Source of the DNA: Ruminococcaceae bacterium R-25
GTDB taxonomy: Bacteria > Bacillota > Clostridia > Saccharofermentanales > Saccharofermentanaceae
Direction of reading: 5' to 3'
DNA: 64,000 nt
Assembly: GCA_003149065.1 (NCBI GenBank)
Contig: QGFZ01000002.1
Location: 784,899 to 848,898 of the forward strand
Each line of letters begins with the position of its first letter. The first letter of the stretch is position 1. Position numbers and translations under genes: made by a program. Of the stretch, positions 1-7,918 are shown piece after piece. The notes below the pieces were generated by a model. The model saw nothing but the letters and a program-made list of their open reading frames with translations, ran no database searches and was not told the origin of the DNA.

Positions 1-390
1 AGTGATCAGAAAGAATTCACAAAAGAAGAACTCGAGAGATTATTTCTCTCTGTTGACTGGTCATCCGGACATTTCCCGGATAAGCTCGTTATTGCAATGA
101 GAAACTACAATGCTGTTTATTCTGCATGGGACGGAGATAAGCTCGTCGGCCTTATCTCTGTAATGGACGACGGGATAATGAATGCTTATGTTCATTATCT
201 TTTAGTAGATCCGGAATATCAGGGCCTTTCGATCGGCAAAGAACTGGTAAACAGAGTAAAGGAATATTACAAGGATTATATGCGCATCTGCGTTATTGCA
301 TACGATAAGGCTTTAGAGTTTTATAAGCGCTTAGGATTCGAGGAAAGTGAAGACTGCTCTCCTATGTGCATTACTACGCTTTGGACATAA
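1..390 (+). CDS. GNAT family N-acetyltransferase (5' end outside window)
   Basis: The frame is open from base 1 through the TAA at 388-390, so the gene begins upstream of the window; the ATG at 97 is internal. The visible 129 residues hold the acetyl-CoA binding region of a GNAT fold: a strand ending in LLVDPEYQ followed by the pyrophosphate-binding loop QGLSIGKEL, and a C-terminal EFYKRLGFEES, the usual GNAT motif B ending. The acceptor substrate cannot be told from sequence. The next gene starts 15 bases downstream, so the two probably form one transcript. Confidence 0.8.
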   Translation, partial: SDQKEFTKEELERLFLSVDWSSGHFPDKLVIAMRNYNAVYSAWDGDKLVGLISVMDDGIMNAYVHYLLVDPEYQGLSIGKELVNRVKEYYKDYMRICVIAYDKALEFYKRLGFEESEDCSPMCITTLWT

Positions 391-405
391 GCGGAGGAAC
401 ATTAT

Positions 406-2172
406 TTGGAAATCGTTTTTGACATCATCGGTGAGATATTAGAACTCTTAAGTCTGGTCGATATACAGACCAAATACTTAATGGCATTTACTGCCATTTG
501 GTTTTATGTGCTGATAATTGCCACAGTGGTGATCAAAAAGAATAAGAAGAAAATATTCAGAATATTAGCATTTATTCCGCTAATTAATTTCGCGGTCTTT
601 TATCTTTTTAACTTTACCAGAGGCGCTCAGCTCACGGGCTTTCTAAGATACGGTCCACATTTGGCAGTTGCGCTTGTTTATATGGCTGCCTCACTCTGGA
701 TCTCAAGAGGCAAAAGAAAAGTCTTGCCGCACATTATCAGCGCGGTCCTGACGGGTGTTATCCTGGCGTGGTCAGTATTTTTTGTGCTGGCAATAGGTTC
801 CGCATATCATTTCGGAAATTTCAGCCATCCCGGGTATAAGAAATCAATGGCAGGACTTATAAATGAACTCGAAAAGAATTATGTCTTAAGAGATTATAAG
901 GAGATCGATTTCGATCATCTGCGCGAAGTTTATATCCCCATGGCTGCTGAAGCAGAGAAGAATAAGGATGAAGAAGCTTTTGCGGAAGCTGTTGCGAATC
1001 TCTGCTATGAGTTCCATGACGGGCACCTCTCGCTCAGGATCACAAATGAGGAACTGAGTTGGAAAGTTGCAGAAAAGATGGCAGGCAACGATTACGGATT
1101 TTCGATGATCAGGACCGACGACGGAAAGACTGTTGTGATCCTTGCTGATGAGAATACTGATGCATATGCTAAGGGCATTAGAAACGGCGTAGTCGTTACG
1201 GCATGGGACGGGGTTCCGATCGATGAAGCACTAGCAGAAGTCCGTTGCGTTCAGTTTTCGATATATACTATTGCTTATCCTATTGCTGAGAATGAGGATG
1301 TGGTAAAGCCGATCTTCCTTGCGGGAAAGGGCGGCGATACGTTAAAGGTAAGATTCATTGACGAATCGGGAGCTGAAAAGGAAGTTTCGGTAAATAAGAC
1401 CGGAAGCTACTTAGGCAGGTTCAATACGGCAATCTATCCTCTTACGGAAAAATGGTCAAGCGAATTTGCAAATGCCTTTATGTTGGATGATCATTGCGGA
1501 TATATCTGCATTCCAAGAGAATCTTTTGACGATGCGAAAGATATCCCTGCAGCACTTGCTGATGAGTATCCTGAAGTAAAAGAACTTCTGGTATCAAGGA
1601 TCGAAGGGCTAAAAGCCCAGGGCATGGACAGGCTCATCCTGGATATCAGAGGCAACGATGGCGGCATTGATGTTGTCTATGAAGAAATCGTATCGCTTTT
1701 TGCAAACGAGCAGCAGATCTCATATGGTGCTTTCTATGACGGAAAGAATTACAAAAAGAGTGAGCACTGGTCGTGGACTATTGTGCCTGACGGAAGATAT
1801 TCTGATATCCCTGTAGTTGTTCTCGTAAATGCAGGGTGCGCGAGTTCGGGCGATATGCTGGCATACCGCCTGTCGCAGTGTCCCAATATCACCATGATGG
1901 GGATCACGACCACATGGGGTTCAGCGCAGAGCCTGGGCGGCGAGTGCCTTTTAAGCGGCGGAAGCATAGTAGTGAGATATCCTCTGATCGCCACTCTCGA
2001 TGTTAACGGTCAGATCATCGTTGATGCCGGTAAGGACAGAAAGAGTTCCATCAAATTGGATGAGAAGATCCCTCTTGATTCAAAAGCTGTCAAGGTAATG
2101 TATGAGATGGGCGCAGACTACGATCTGGCATATACAAGACTCTATCTCAACAAGAGAATGGAAGAACAGTAA
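406..2172 (+). CDS. Membrane-anchored S41 family (C-terminal processing) peptidase
   Basis: Predicted 588 residues, starting at a TTG placed 7 bases after GCGGAGGA. Four hydrophobic segments (about residues 22-44, 50-70, 82-100, 110-131) anchor the protein; the rest should lie outside the membrane. The C-terminal half has the S41 signatures LILDIRGNDGG (about residue 410) and VNAGCASSGD (about 475-485), where the nucleophile serine is expected. The catalytic lysine usual in CtpA (GKGS context) is not apparent; the matching stretch reads TTWGSAQ, so it may use the tricorn-like arrangement or be inactive. A PDZ-like segment is plausible at residues 230-300. Substrate unknown. Unusual in having a multi-pass N-terminus rather than one anchor. 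Confidence 0.75.
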   Translation: MEIVFDIIGEILELLSLVDIQTKYLMAFTAIWFYVLIIATVVIKKNKKKIFRILAFIPLINFAVFYLFNFTRGAQLTGFLRYGPHLAVALVYMAASLWISRGKRKVLPHIISAVLTGVILAWSVFFVLAIGSAYHFGNFSHPGYKKSMAGLINELEKNYVLRDYKEIDFDHLREVYIPMAAEAEKNKDEEAFAEAVANLCYEFHDGHLSLRITNEELSWKVAEKMAGNDYGFSMIRTDDGKTVVILADENTDAYAKGIRNGVVVTAWDGVPIDEALAEVRCVQFSIYTIAYPIAENEDVVKPIFLAGKGGDTLKVRFIDESGAEKEVSVNKTGSYLGRFNTAIYPLTEKWSSEFANAFMLDDHCGYICIPRESFDDAKDIPAALADEYPEVKELLVSRIEGLKAQGMDRLILDIRGNDGGIDVVYEEIVSLFANEQQISYGAFYDGKNYKKSEHWSWTIVPDGRYSDIPVVVLVNAGCASSGDMLAYRLSQCPNITMMGITTTWGSAQSLGGECLLSGGSIVVRYPLIATLDVNGQIIVDAGKDRKSSIKLDEKIPLDSKAVKVMYEMGADYDLAYTRLYLNKRMEEQ

Positions 2173-2279
2173 TTCCGGGGAAATATAGGCATTTTTCAGG
2201 CAGTAATGTTTTTGATGCTGTTTGTATGTATCACGCTGTTAGAATGACCCGGTTAAATCAGATCAAAGAGGATTAATAT

Positions 2280-3335
2280 ATGAAAAACAGGATCGTATGT
2301 GCTTTGCTGGCAACTGTGCTTTTCTTCACGGGATGCAGCGTAAACAGGCCCGTCAGCGGAGTTTCGGAAGAAACGTCTGTAAGTGAGACAACTGTAGAGA
2401 CGACAGAAACGGAAACAACCGTAACAGAAACGACCGCTGAAGCTGAAAAGTTCGTTTTCCAAAGGCATGTCCATACAAACCTCCTTTCGCAATATGTAAC
2501 AGAAGAAATGTGGCAGTCGCTCTATAACCTGATGGATGCGATCTATGAAGGCGCGGATACTTTCGAGTGCACTGATAAGAAAGCTTACGACTGGTGTATA
2601 AATGAAGCGGTCATAGGAAATTTCCTGCCGCCTGTATGTACCTTTGTAGCAGGCGAAGGCTTTGAAAACGGTACGGGCAGGATCAAATACAAGATGGATA
2701 AGGATAAGCTCAAAGAGAGGATCGCTGCCTTCGAAAAAGAGATCGAGAGAATGCTCAATGAAGCCATCCGTTCTGATTATTCCGATTTTGAAAAAGTCAT
2801 GGGCTTATATGATTATATGTGTAAGAATTTCGTCTACGATTTCAATCCGTTAGACGGACAGGGGATAGATGATTTCAGCGATTACGCCTGCCTCATGAAG
2901 AAGAACGGGATCTGCTGTGAGATCGCAGGCGCTTATTCTTATCTTCTGATGCAGTGCGGGGTCGAAGCCACTTCGATGGGAGGCGACGGAACTGCGGGTT
3001 TTCACTCGTGGACATATGTTTTTATTAACGGACAGGGTTATCATGTCGATGCCACCTGGGGGCTTTACGGAGATTATCCCGACGGCATGCTCAATCTCCA
3101 GTATTTCATGCTGACCGAAGCAGAACGTGCAAAGGATTTTGAAAAAGAGATCAAGCCTGATTATCTTTGGCCCTGGGTTGACGAGTGTGACATGAAAAAG
3201 TTCCCGGCAACAGATGAGAGGTTCAAAGATATGCACTATGGCACCGCTTTTTTCAAGAGTATGGATACGGTAAAGAATACCATCACATACATTTACAATG
3301 GTTCTGAGACGACGTTCAGCTACGGCGATATGTAA
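2280..3335 (+). CDS. Transglutaminase-like domain lipoprotein
   Basis: 351 residues. The N-terminus is a lipoprotein signal with lipobox FFTGC (Cys about 19), followed by a Thr/Glu/Val-rich linker (about residues 28-58) that probably spans the cell wall. The C-terminal part has the transglutaminase/papain-like triad order: Cys in NGICCEIAGAY (about 211), His in GFHSW (about 242) and Asp in HVDATW (about 256). Bacterial members of this fold act as cysteine proteases or peptidoglycan-linked enzymes; which applies here is unknown. The start ATG follows AGAGGATTAATAT. The Thr-rich linker style recurs in the lipoproteins at 48931 and 49598, suggesting a common surface-anchoring architecture in this organism. 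Confidence 0.75.
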   Translation: MKNRIVCALLATVLFFTGCSVNRPVSGVSEETSVSETTVETTETETTVTETTAEAEKFVFQRHVHTNLLSQYVTEEMWQSLYNLMDAIYEGADTFECTDKKAYDWCINEAVIGNFLPPVCTFVAGEGFENGTGRIKYKMDKDKLKERIAAFEKEIERMLNEAIRSDYSDFEKVMGLYDYMCKNFVYDFNPLDGQGIDDFSDYACLMKKNGICCEIAGAYSYLLMQCGVEATSMGGDGTAGFHSWTYVFINGQGYHVDATWGLYGDYPDGMLNLQYFMLTEAERAKDFEKEIKPDYLWPWVDECDMKKFPATDERFKDMHYGTAFFKSMDTVKNTITYIYNGSETTFSYGDM

Positions 3336-3389
3336 AACAATAGAATCTGTGTGCTAATATAGCTTTGTGGATCAAGGGAGGATACTGCT

Positions 3390-3839
3390 ATGAACATACT
3401 CAAGGCTGAAGCATCAGATCTGAAGGAAATATTGGATCTCCAGTATCTCGCATACCAGAGCGAGGCGGCACTATTCGGCAACAAGGATATTCCGCCTCTA
3501 AAAGAAACTCTGGAAGAACTGACAGAAGAATTTAATAAAGGCATCATCTTAAAGTTGGTGGATAACGGTACTATCGTAGGTTCTGTCAGAGCGTTCGAAA
3601 AGAGGGGCACTGCTTATATCGGCAAGCTGATGGTGCATCCGGATTACAGGCGCCAGGGAAACGGCAGCATGCTGCTTAGAGCCATAGAGAAGTTTTATCC
3701 CGAATCAAGATATGAGCTTTTTACGAGCACCAGGAGCGCAGACAATATAAAGCTCTATGAATCATTAGGATACAAGATCTTCAAAGAACAGAAGATCGAT
3801 GATGAACTGACATTCGTTTATCTGCAGAGAAACGCTTAA
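3390..3839 (+). CDS. GNAT family N-acetyltransferase
   Basis: 149 residues starting at the ATG after AGGGAGGATACTGCT. It shows the complete small GNAT fold: N-terminal strand-helix, IGKLMVHPDYRRQGNGSML with the acetyl-CoA pyrophosphate loop RRQGNGS (about residues 85-92), and C-terminal KLYESLGYKIFKEQ. The general reaction is acetyl transfer from acetyl-CoA to an amine; the substrate is not identifiable. The gene ends 4 bases into the convergent ferritin-like gene. It probably has its own transcript, since it lies 54 bases after the transglutaminase-like gene. Confidence 0.85.
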   Translation: MNILKAEASDLKEILDLQYLAYQSEAALFGNKDIPPLKETLEELTEEFNKGIILKLVDNGTIVGSVRAFEKRGTAYIGKLMVHPDYRRQGNGSMLLRAIEKFYPESRYELFTSTRSADNIKLYESLGYKIFKEQKIDDELTFVYLQRNA

Positions 3840-4573
3840 GCAGAAGCTCTCATTTTATCGATCATTTCAAACGACTGCTTTAAGTAGGCGAAGTTATCTC
3901 CGCGGAACTTTTTGTAGTTATAACCGCCTGCTTTAAGGAGCTTTCCGTACATCAGATAAACTGCAGTAGTAGTGCATCCCATAACAAAACGCCTGAATGC
4001 TTTCCTGTTGCCGAAATGAGAGAGCGTATATGTCTGGAATACTATGTGCGGGAGCTCGTCATGAAGCATCTGGTTGCAGATAACTCTGAGGTCTTTTGAA
4101 CCTATCTGATCAGCAACATTTCCTAACGCCGAATAGTAAGACAGGGCAATGGTTTCTGCTGTAACCAGGACTGCGATCTCTGTAAATAATTTCCCGTCAT
4201 GGCGGAGATTTCTGAAGGTCTTGTCGAGCTTGTTTTTCTTTGCCTTAGGCTCATCGTGATGCTTCAGATACCATGCAAGATATGCAGAGTGGAAATTCTC
4301 TTCCTTGATGAAAAGATTCATGGTCTCTGCATAGTATGGTTCGTTGTATTCTTTTTCGAACTTTTGGGCGAGCTCAGCAAGATAGACACCGTCACTGTGT
4401 TCGCCCATCTGGAAAGCCTTGATGGATTTGAAGATCAGCTTGCGCTGTTCAGGTGTAAGGACCGGTTCTTCAGAAAAATCAAGCTGCAGTCTCTCTTTGT
4501 CATTTTCTCTGAAATGAGTGAGCCATTTTTCGTAATCGTAATTAACCCAGACTTCTTTTGTCAGATCGTGCAT
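3836..4573 (-). CDS. Ferritin-like diiron-fold protein
   Basis: 245 residues from the ATG at 4571-4573, chosen because AAAGGAGATGACACC lies directly upstream; the longer frame to 4639 would overlap the preceding gene. The helical protein has repeated Glu and ExxH motifs typical of ferritin-like or ribonucleotide-reductase-R2-like diiron sites: ENFH (about 95), TAETIALSY (about 135) and HDELPHIVFQTY (about 170). The C-terminus is basic. Families of this type include oxygen-using diiron enzymes and ferritin-like oxygen or peroxide scavengers; no specific reaction can be assigned. It shares a transcript direction and a 20-base gap with the membrane protein upstream. The 5-helix layout is seen directly; the function is inferred. 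Confidence 0.6.
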   Translation of the reverse strand: MHDLTKEVWVNYDYEKWLTHFRENDKERLQLDFSEEPVLTPEQRKLIFKSIKAFQMGEHSDGVYLAELAQKFEKEYNEPYYAETMNLFIKEENFHSAYLAWYLKHHDEPKAKKNKLDKTFRNLRHDGKLFTEIAVLVTAETIALSYYSALGNVADQIGSKDLRVICNQMLHDELPHIVFQTYTLSHFGNRKAFRRFVMGCTTTAVYLMYGKLLKAGGYNYKKFRGDNFAYLKQSFEMIDKMRASA

Positions 4574-4593
4574 GGTGTCATCTCCTTTCAGAT

Positions 4594-4917
4594 TTATGAA
4601 GTTTGGTTTCTTCTGCGCTCGTATTCCGCTCTTTCCCATACTTCTCTATCATATGCTTCTTTTCTTTTTCTGGCGACTTTGCCGCCTATGAAATGAACGA
4701 TGGAGAACATCGCGAGTAAGACCAGGATCAGATAAAGAAATGCCAGGGCTGCACTGTATCCTGCGGTTTCGGATTTTTCGAGAAATGCCGCGATATATAC
4801 CATGAGGAGACCGGGAACCGTAATGATCGCACCCAGGATAAGAGAGGCTTTAAGATAGCCTTGAAAGAAATCGAATGCCTTATACTCTCTTATGCTGTGA
4901 TACTGATCTCCGTTCAT
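4594..4917 (-). CDS. Small two-TM membrane protein
   Basis: 107 residues with two hydrophobic segments (about 27-48 and 58-80) and a very basic C-terminal tail full of Arg, Lys and Glu. No family recognised. The start ATG at 4915-4917 follows GGTTAAGACA, a weak ribosome site. It is followed 20 bases later by the ferritin-like gene and preceded 16 bases earlier by the lipoprotein gene, so all three are probably cotranscribed from the promoter near 5780-5808. Confidence 0.6.
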   Translation of the reverse strand: MNGDQYHSIREYKAFDFFQGYLKASLILGAIITVPGLLMVYIAAFLEKSETAGYSAALAFLYLILVLLAMFSIVHFIGGKVARKRKEAYDREVWERAEYERRRNQTS

Positions 4918-4933
4918 TGTCTTAACCTCGTTT

Positions 4934-5740
4934 TCAGATGCAGTTGTTCAGGTAATATGTAACTTCCTTGTTTATCTCCAGGTAATAGAGATAAGAACCG
5001 AACATCATATCGTGCGTAAAAGATCCGTATACATCCTGTTCATCGCCGTTCGCATCAACAACTTTAAATGTTACTTCAATACTGAACGGCTCGTCTTCAG
5101 GGATCTTGCCGCTGAGCTGCTCTTCTTTGATCTCCATATAGACGAAATCGCCTTTCCTGATGAGCTTTCCTGAGGGAAGTTTTGCAGTAGGACCCAGGGC
5201 GACCTTATGATTTACCATCACATAACAGTTAACGCATTTTATGTCATCGCAATTTATCTTCAGAGCGATCTTTGCCGGCTCTTTTTTATCTGAACTGTGG
5301 CAGCCTGAAGAGCCCCAGATTCCAAAGCCGTTTGACTCGATGAAATCAGGTGTAAAGATGTCTTTTCCCACGGTATTCTGCGCTCTGTAAAAACACCAGT
5401 CGCCTCTGATGCTGTTTAAGTTAGATACCATAAGATAGTTGTGGTCCGGGTCATCCGACAGGAGGTAGATACGCCTGTCTTCGTTGTGATCAACGTAGCC
5501 GATGCATTCTGAAATCGATTCCTCCGGCACCGTCTCACTTCTCCAGCCGAACAGTGTATAGGGTCTTCCATTCCAGTCTATGGTCATCTCACCGAAATCA
5601 CTGTCATAGTAGCTATCGTACATGGGAGCTTCTTCAGGGAGCTGGTATTTTCCCTGCTTTTTAAGATCCCTCTTATTGGCGCAGCCTGATAAGAGGATCG
5701 CTCCACATAATAAAACTGCTGCCATTCTCGTTTTCTTCAT
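4934..5740 (-). CDS. Lipoprotein of unknown function
   Basis: 268 residues with a lipoprotein signal (lipobox LLSGC, Cys about 20) preceded by AAAGGAGATAATAAATA at the start. After the signal the protein is mostly beta-like with many Tyr, Asp and Cys residues (for example IWGSSGCHSSDKK and CDDIKCVNCYVM), and no recognisable domain. It is the first gene of a three-gene minus-strand operon with the small membrane protein and the ferritin-like protein. A solute-binding or cell-surface sensing role is possible but nothing in the sequence settles it. Confidence 0.6.
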   Translation of the reverse strand: MKKTRMAAVLLCGAILLSGCANKRDLKKQGKYQLPEEAPMYDSYYDSDFGEMTIDWNGRPYTLFGWRSETVPEESISECIGYVDHNEDRRIYLLSDDPDHNYLMVSNLNSIRGDWCFYRAQNTVGKDIFTPDFIESNGFGIWGSSGCHSSDKKEPAKIALKINCDDIKCVNCYVMVNHKVALGPTAKLPSGKLIRKGDFVYMEIKEEQLSGKIPEDEPFSIEVTFKVVDANGDEQDVYGSFTHDMMFGSYLYYLEINKEVTYYLNNCI

Positions 5741-5779
5741 TATTTATTATCTCCTTTTAACCCTTGCGAGGTTGAGGAT

Positions 5780-5808
5780 ATAATACACCAGCTGAGATTG
5801 TATTGCAA
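5780..5808 (-). promoter_or_regulatory. Promoter of the lipoprotein operon
   Basis: On the minus strand TTGCAA (5803-5808) and TATTAT (5780-5785) are separated by exactly 17 bases, a good sigma-A type promoter about 40 bases before the start of the lipoprotein gene. Confidence 0.6.
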
Positions 5809-5980
5809 CATATTTTTATCGAAATACAATAAATATTTACCGAATGCCTTAATATTGCCGAGATGCCGTTTTCAGAAAATTTACAAAATGCAGTAGGGCT
5901 TATGGACATAAATGCCTTAGATATTACAAGGCTTGACCCACCTTTAAGTATATAATTCAGAAAAAAGGGAGATGATTCAT

Positions 5981-7162
5981 ATGCAGCAACGAAACGGTAT
6001 ATCGATCTTAGGTTACGGATGCATGAGATTTACCAGAAACGGCAATTCGCTGGACTTTGAAAAATCCGAGCGTGAATTTATGCGCGCATATGAACTCGGT
6101 GTCAATTATTTTGATACAGCCTACATCTATCCCGGCAGCGAAGATCTCGTCGGCCGCATCATCGAAAAAAACGGCATAAGGGATAAGATCAATCTTGCTA
6201 CAAAGCTCCCTCAATATCTCATAAAGAACAGGGCTGGCCTGGACAAGTATTTCGATGAGGAGCTTAAGCGCCTCAGGACCGACTATGTCGACTATTATCT
6301 GATGCATCACATGACAGACTATGCCCAGTGGGAAAAATTAAAAGAACTGGGCATCTTAGAGTGGATCGAAGAGAAAAAAAAGAGCGGCCAGATAAGACAC
6401 ATCGGTTTTTCTTTCCACGGCGATACCAAGACATATTTAAGCATCCTTAACGATTACGACTGGGAGCTGAGCCTCGTTCAGTACAATTACCTGGATGAGC
6501 ACACACAGGCAGGACGTGCCGGCATTGAAGCCGCAGCAAAAAAGGGCGTTAAGGTGTGCATCATGGAGCCTTTAAGAGGCGGTAAGTTAGTAGACCTCCT
6601 GCCTGAAAAAGCGAAGAAAGAGATCGCTAATGAGCGCCATGGCAGATCTCCTGCCGAGTGGGCTTTCAGGTGGCTCTGGAACCAGCCTGAAATTACTTGT
6701 GTTTTATCGGGCATGAATTCCATCGAAATGATCGAAGAAAACTGCCGCATCGCATCAGAAGTAAAGGCAGGAGAGTTCGGCGACGAGGAAAAGGCTTTCA
6801 TCGCCAAGATCAGGAATTACATCATTGAGAGCACCAAGGTCAACTGCACAGGCTGCAGATACTGCATGCCTTGCCCCAAAGGCGTTGATATCCCGGCCAT
6901 ATTCTCATGCTACAACCATATGTATTCGGAGAATAAGAGTTCCGGACGTTTGGAGTATTTCCAGACTGTCGCTCTGCGCATGACTCCCGCCGATGCTTCT
7001 TTGTGCGTTAAGTGCGGAAAGTGCGAGCAGCACTGCCCCCAGAGCATCCCGATCAGGGAAAAGCTCGTTGAAGCCGACAAGCATTTAAGACCCTGGTGGC
7101 AGAAGATCTATCTTAAGCTCGCCAAGCGGGTTATGGTCGGCAAGAAGAAATCTGTTTCTTAA
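5981..7162 (+). CDS. Aldo/keto reductase with C-terminal 4Fe-4S ferredoxin domain
   Basis: 393 residues from the ATG at 5981; an upstream in-frame ATG at 5972 sits inside the ribosome site AAAAGGGAG and is less likely. Residues about 1-270 are an aldo/keto reductase TIM barrel: YFDTAYIYPGSE with the catalytic Asp and Tyr, ATKLPQ with the Lys, and YLMHHM with the His. The C-terminal 100 residues contain two cysteine clusters, CTGCRYCMPCPKG and CVKCGKCEQHCPQ, expected to bind two [4Fe-4S] centres. This fusion is common in anaerobes and presumably links NAD(P)H or ferredoxin to carbonyl reduction; the substrate is unknown. It is monocistronic here. Confidence 0.9.
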   Translation: MQQRNGISILGYGCMRFTRNGNSLDFEKSEREFMRAYELGVNYFDTAYIYPGSEDLVGRIIEKNGIRDKINLATKLPQYLIKNRAGLDKYFDEELKRLRTDYVDYYLMHHMTDYAQWEKLKELGILEWIEEKKKSGQIRHIGFSFHGDTKTYLSILNDYDWELSLVQYNYLDEHTQAGRAGIEAAAKKGVKVCIMEPLRGGKLVDLLPEKAKKEIANERHGRSPAEWAFRWLWNQPEITCVLSGMNSIEMIEENCRIASEVKAGEFGDEEKAFIAKIRNYIIESTKVNCTGCRYCMPCPKGVDIPAIFSCYNHMYSENKSSGRLEYFQTVALRMTPADASLCVKCGKCEQHCPQSIPIREKLVEADKHLRPWWQKIYLKLAKRVMVGKKKSVS

Positions 7163-7250
7163 GTTGTATTTTATAATCCAGGCAAAATTTCGGGCAGCGC
7201 CTGGTTTTTAACCTGGATTTTAAACCATGTTGAATTCGAGCGGCAAAATG

Positions 7251-7418
7251 AACGGCTATAGCCGCCCAAACCGCCGCCCAAACGGCCCAAAACAGCAAAA
7301 ATGACGGCAAAATAAACGGCTATAGCCGCCCAAACTACCGCCCAAACATCCCAAAACAGCAAAAATGACGGCTATATGAACGGCTATAGCCGTCAAAACC
7401 GCCGCCCAAACGGGCCTT
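7251..7418. repeat. 64-bp tandem repeat with palindromic core, about 2.6 copies
   Basis: The motif AACGGCTATAGCCG occurs at 7251, 7315 and 7379, an exact 64-base period. The rest of the unit (a run of GCCCAAAC-type words, then CAGCAAAAATGACGGC) is kept with few changes between the first two copies; the third is cut short near 7418 and the tail of an earlier unit is visible at 7238-7250. Each copy carries the perfect 12-bp palindrome CGGCTATAGCCG. It lies between a plus-strand gene end and the hydrogenase operon leader. Reading frames across it on the minus strand are repetitive Gly/Val/Leu translations and are not genes. Confidence 0.9.
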
Positions 7419-7484
7419 ATGTGCCAAAAGCAGTTACCAGTCATTCATCCCAGCTACAGGAAACAATCCATAATTCTTATGAAA

Positions 7485-7640
7485 CGTGACTTATTTTTGA
7501 ATAACAGGTCACGCTGATTGCTTTTGCTTTCGCGAGGTGTTACCTTATCCTTAACAGTTCTGAATGTGGAAGGTTCGTCCTGACACGGAAGGCTTTAAGT
7601 AAATCTACATACTTATTTGCTTCAGAACCTTGTTTGCTCG
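7485..7640 (+). promoter_or_regulatory. Candidate structured leader of the hyd operon
   Basis: Two nested elements precede the first hyd gene. CGTGAC (7485-7490) pairs with GTCACG (7508-7513), with an inner TTATT/AATAA stem. Further on AAGGTTC (7570-7576) pairs with GAACCTT (7625-7631) and encloses TCC/GGA and a longer TAAGTA/TACTTA hairpin flanked by GAAG/CTTC, giving a three-way-junction shape that ends about 20 bases before the ribosome site. It matches no riboswitch class I can recognise by eye. No clear sigma-A promoter was found in this stretch. Confidence 0.35.
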
Positions 7641-7660
7641 AATGAGTGAAAGGAGGTCAA

Positions 7661-7918
7661 ATGGAGACGAGAGTTGCTATTATCGGCATTATTGTCGAAA
7701 ATCCCGATTCAGTTGCACAGATTAATGACATACTCCACGAAGTCAGGGATTATGTCGTCGGAAGGATGGGTATTCCTTACAAAGAGAGGAATATCTCCAT
7801 TATCAGTGTCGTCGTTGACGCACCCGAAAATTTGATCAGTTCGGTATCCGGCAAGCTCGGCATGCTCGACGGCGTATCGGCAAAGATAACGTATTCGAGA
7901 CTTGCTAAAAATGACTGA
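7661..7918 (+). CDS. TM1266 family hydrogenase-associated putative regulator
   Basis: 85 residues from the ATG at 7661, which follows GAAAGGAGGTCAA; a GTG at 7646 inside that site is less likely. The protein is a short ACT/NikR-C-like alpha-beta domain (TRVAIIGIIVEN, NISIISVVVDAP, GKLGMLDGVSAKITYS) matching the TM1266 family, which is regularly encoded with [FeFe]-hydrogenase maturases and is annotated as a putative regulator. No DNA-binding domain is present. Its 3' end overlaps the hydE start by 8 bases, so the two should be translationally coupled. Confidence 0.85.
   Translation: METRVAIIGIIVENPDSVAQINDILHEVRDYVVGRMGIPYKERNISIISVVVDAPENLISSVSGKLGMLDGVSAKITYSRLAKND

Noticed and set aside
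3844..4696. A plus-strand frame at 4199-4696 opposite the ferritin-like gene
   Set aside because: It has hydrophobic low-complexity content, no ribosome site, and overlaps two well-supported minus-strand genes.
7171..7444. Two minus-strand frames across the 64-bp repeat, encoding Gly/Leu/Val-rich repeated peptides
   Set aside because: They are translations of the repeat, have no ribosome site and no similarity to proteins.
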